DNA of 5,416 nucleotides. Source: an uncultured Sulfurovum sp. Its GTDB lineage: Bacteria; Campylobacterota; Campylobacteria; Campylobacterales; Sulfurovaceae. Below are positions 5,127 through 5,416 of this stretch, in pieces. The notes below the pieces were generated by a model, which made no database searches, was not told where the DNA came from, and saw nothing but the letters and a program-made list of their open reading frames with translations. Position 1 is the first letter of the stretch; every line of letters begins with the position of its first letter. The stretch covers positions 1 to 5,416 of the forward strand of contig CALDBH010000045.1 in the NCBI GenBank assembly GCA_937938065.1, in the 5' to 3' direction. The translations under genes and the position numbers were made by a program.

Positions 5127-5279
5127 TAGTGTAATCGTATAGTATAGTTATAACAAAATGGTAACTAAAGAATGATTCAATAGCTAAAACAAAGTCTCTC
5201 ATTAAAGAAGGTGTGTTTTCAACAAACCTATACGCATATATGTATATCTCCAAATAATTCAGTCTCGAAATTTTTTAAA

Positions 5280-5325
5280 ATTGATAACAATTTAATAACA
5301 TAGATGTTTCCATTATGTTATCAAT
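5280..5325. repeat. 10-bp perfect inverted repeat upstream of the last gene
   Basis: ATTGATAACA (5280-5289) is the exact reverse complement of TGTTATCAAT (5316-5325), with 26 nt between. A nested alternative pairs ATAACATA (5295-5302) with TATGTTAT (5314-5321). Next to it, TCAATATT occurs at 5321-5328 and again at 5331-5338, one helical turn apart. The arrangement suggests a binding site for a dimeric or oligomeric regulator upstream of the gene at 5387, although AT-rich DNA produces such repeats by chance more readily. Confidence 0.4.
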
Positions 5326-5386
5326 ATTTGTCAATATTCTGCAAACAAAACCAAGGATGGTTTAAATTATGTTTAAGGAAATTAAA

Positions 5387-5416
5387 ATGACAGACTTAAA
5401 AAAAATTGCATTATCA
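5387..5416 (+). CDS. Start of an unidentified gene (3'-truncated by window)
   Basis: Ten codons, MTDLKKIALS, run to the window edge. The ATG follows AAGGA (5375-5379) with a 7-nt spacer. An in-frame ATG at 5369 would add six residues (MFKEIK), but its AAGGA (5353-5357) is 11 nt away, so 5387 is preferred. The Lys-Lys followed by hydrophobic residues resembles the N-region of a Sec signal peptide. Too little is visible to name the product; an exported protein is only a guess. Confidence 0.5.
   Translation, partial: MTDLKKIALS

Larger units (their letters stand above)
5091..5386. other. AT-rich intergenic stretch with repeats and uncertain small frames
   Basis: No well-supported gene is seen on the + strand here. 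The minus strand holds two short coupled frames that I do not call as genes. One has 11 codons (5237-5202) with GGAG 10 nt upstream. The other has 41 codons (5202-5077), starting in the TAATG overlap and running into the 43-residue ORF. The right half (5280-5338) carries an inverted repeat and 10-bp-spaced direct repeats, probably control sequence for the gene beginning near 5387. Confidence 0.5.

Noticed and set aside
5235..5253. GGAGATATACATAT-like ribosome site on the minus strand as a sign of cloning vector sequence
   Set aside because: It resembles a familiar expression-vector leader but matches only over a short AT-rich stretch and is embedded in native-looking AT-rich DNA; coincidence is the simplest reading.
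1..5416. CRISPR array, insertion sequence, tRNA or riboswitch
   Set aside because: No regularly spaced repeats of 20 bp or more, no transposase-like frame with terminal repeats, no cloverleaf-like sequence and no recognised riboswitch core were seen in the gaps.

Overview
The window is AT-rich DNA that reads as a housekeeping stretch of a Campylobacterota (epsilonproteobacterial) chromosome, probably a Sulfurovum- or Sulfurimonas-like organism. The evidence is protein character and gene order. An rpoA-rplQ end of the ribosomal alpha operon is followed by nfu, a TPR-like protein, a short meso-diaminopimelate-type murE, panD and a YbaB/EbfC nucleoid protein. From memory, nfu / small hypothetical / murE with a ybaB homologue nearby occurs in Campylobacter jejuni, and panD-ybaB are adjacent in Helicobacter pylori. 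I could not check this here, and the genus is inference.

Layout on the + strand: (1) 1-621, the 3' end of rpoA (alpha C-terminal domain) and complete rplQ. (2) 622-824, a promoter-bearing gap with a small hairpin after rplQ and a textbook -35/-10 pair with a 17-bp spacer. (3) 825-2978, a tightly packed operon: nfu (TTG start), a TPR-like protein 1 nt later, and murE (GTG start) overlapping it by 1 nt. (4) 3012-3620 on the minus strand, an FmdE-like protein that converges on murE. (5) 3766-4143, a thioredoxin-fold [2Fe-2S] ferredoxin transcribed divergently from the FmdE-like gene. (6) 4144-4278, two tandem hairpins and then two TATAAT boxes. (7) 4279-4958, panD and ybaB overlapping by 1 nt. 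(8) 4959-5416, an AT-rich stretch with a 43-residue minus-strand ORF abutting ybaB, several inverted repeats, and the first ten codons of a + strand gene that runs off the window.

Functionally, most of the window is core metabolism: transcription and translation, Fe-S delivery (Nfu), peptidoglycan precursor synthesis (MurE), beta-alanine for pantothenate and CoA (PanD), and nucleoid organisation (YbaB). The FmdE-like/ferredoxin pair is the least understood gene content. I see no mobile element, CRISPR array, tRNA, rRNA or defence system. The items most worth a second look are the small minus-strand ORFs and repeats after ybaB, the FmdE-like/ferredoxin divergent pair, and the variant MurE signature motifs.
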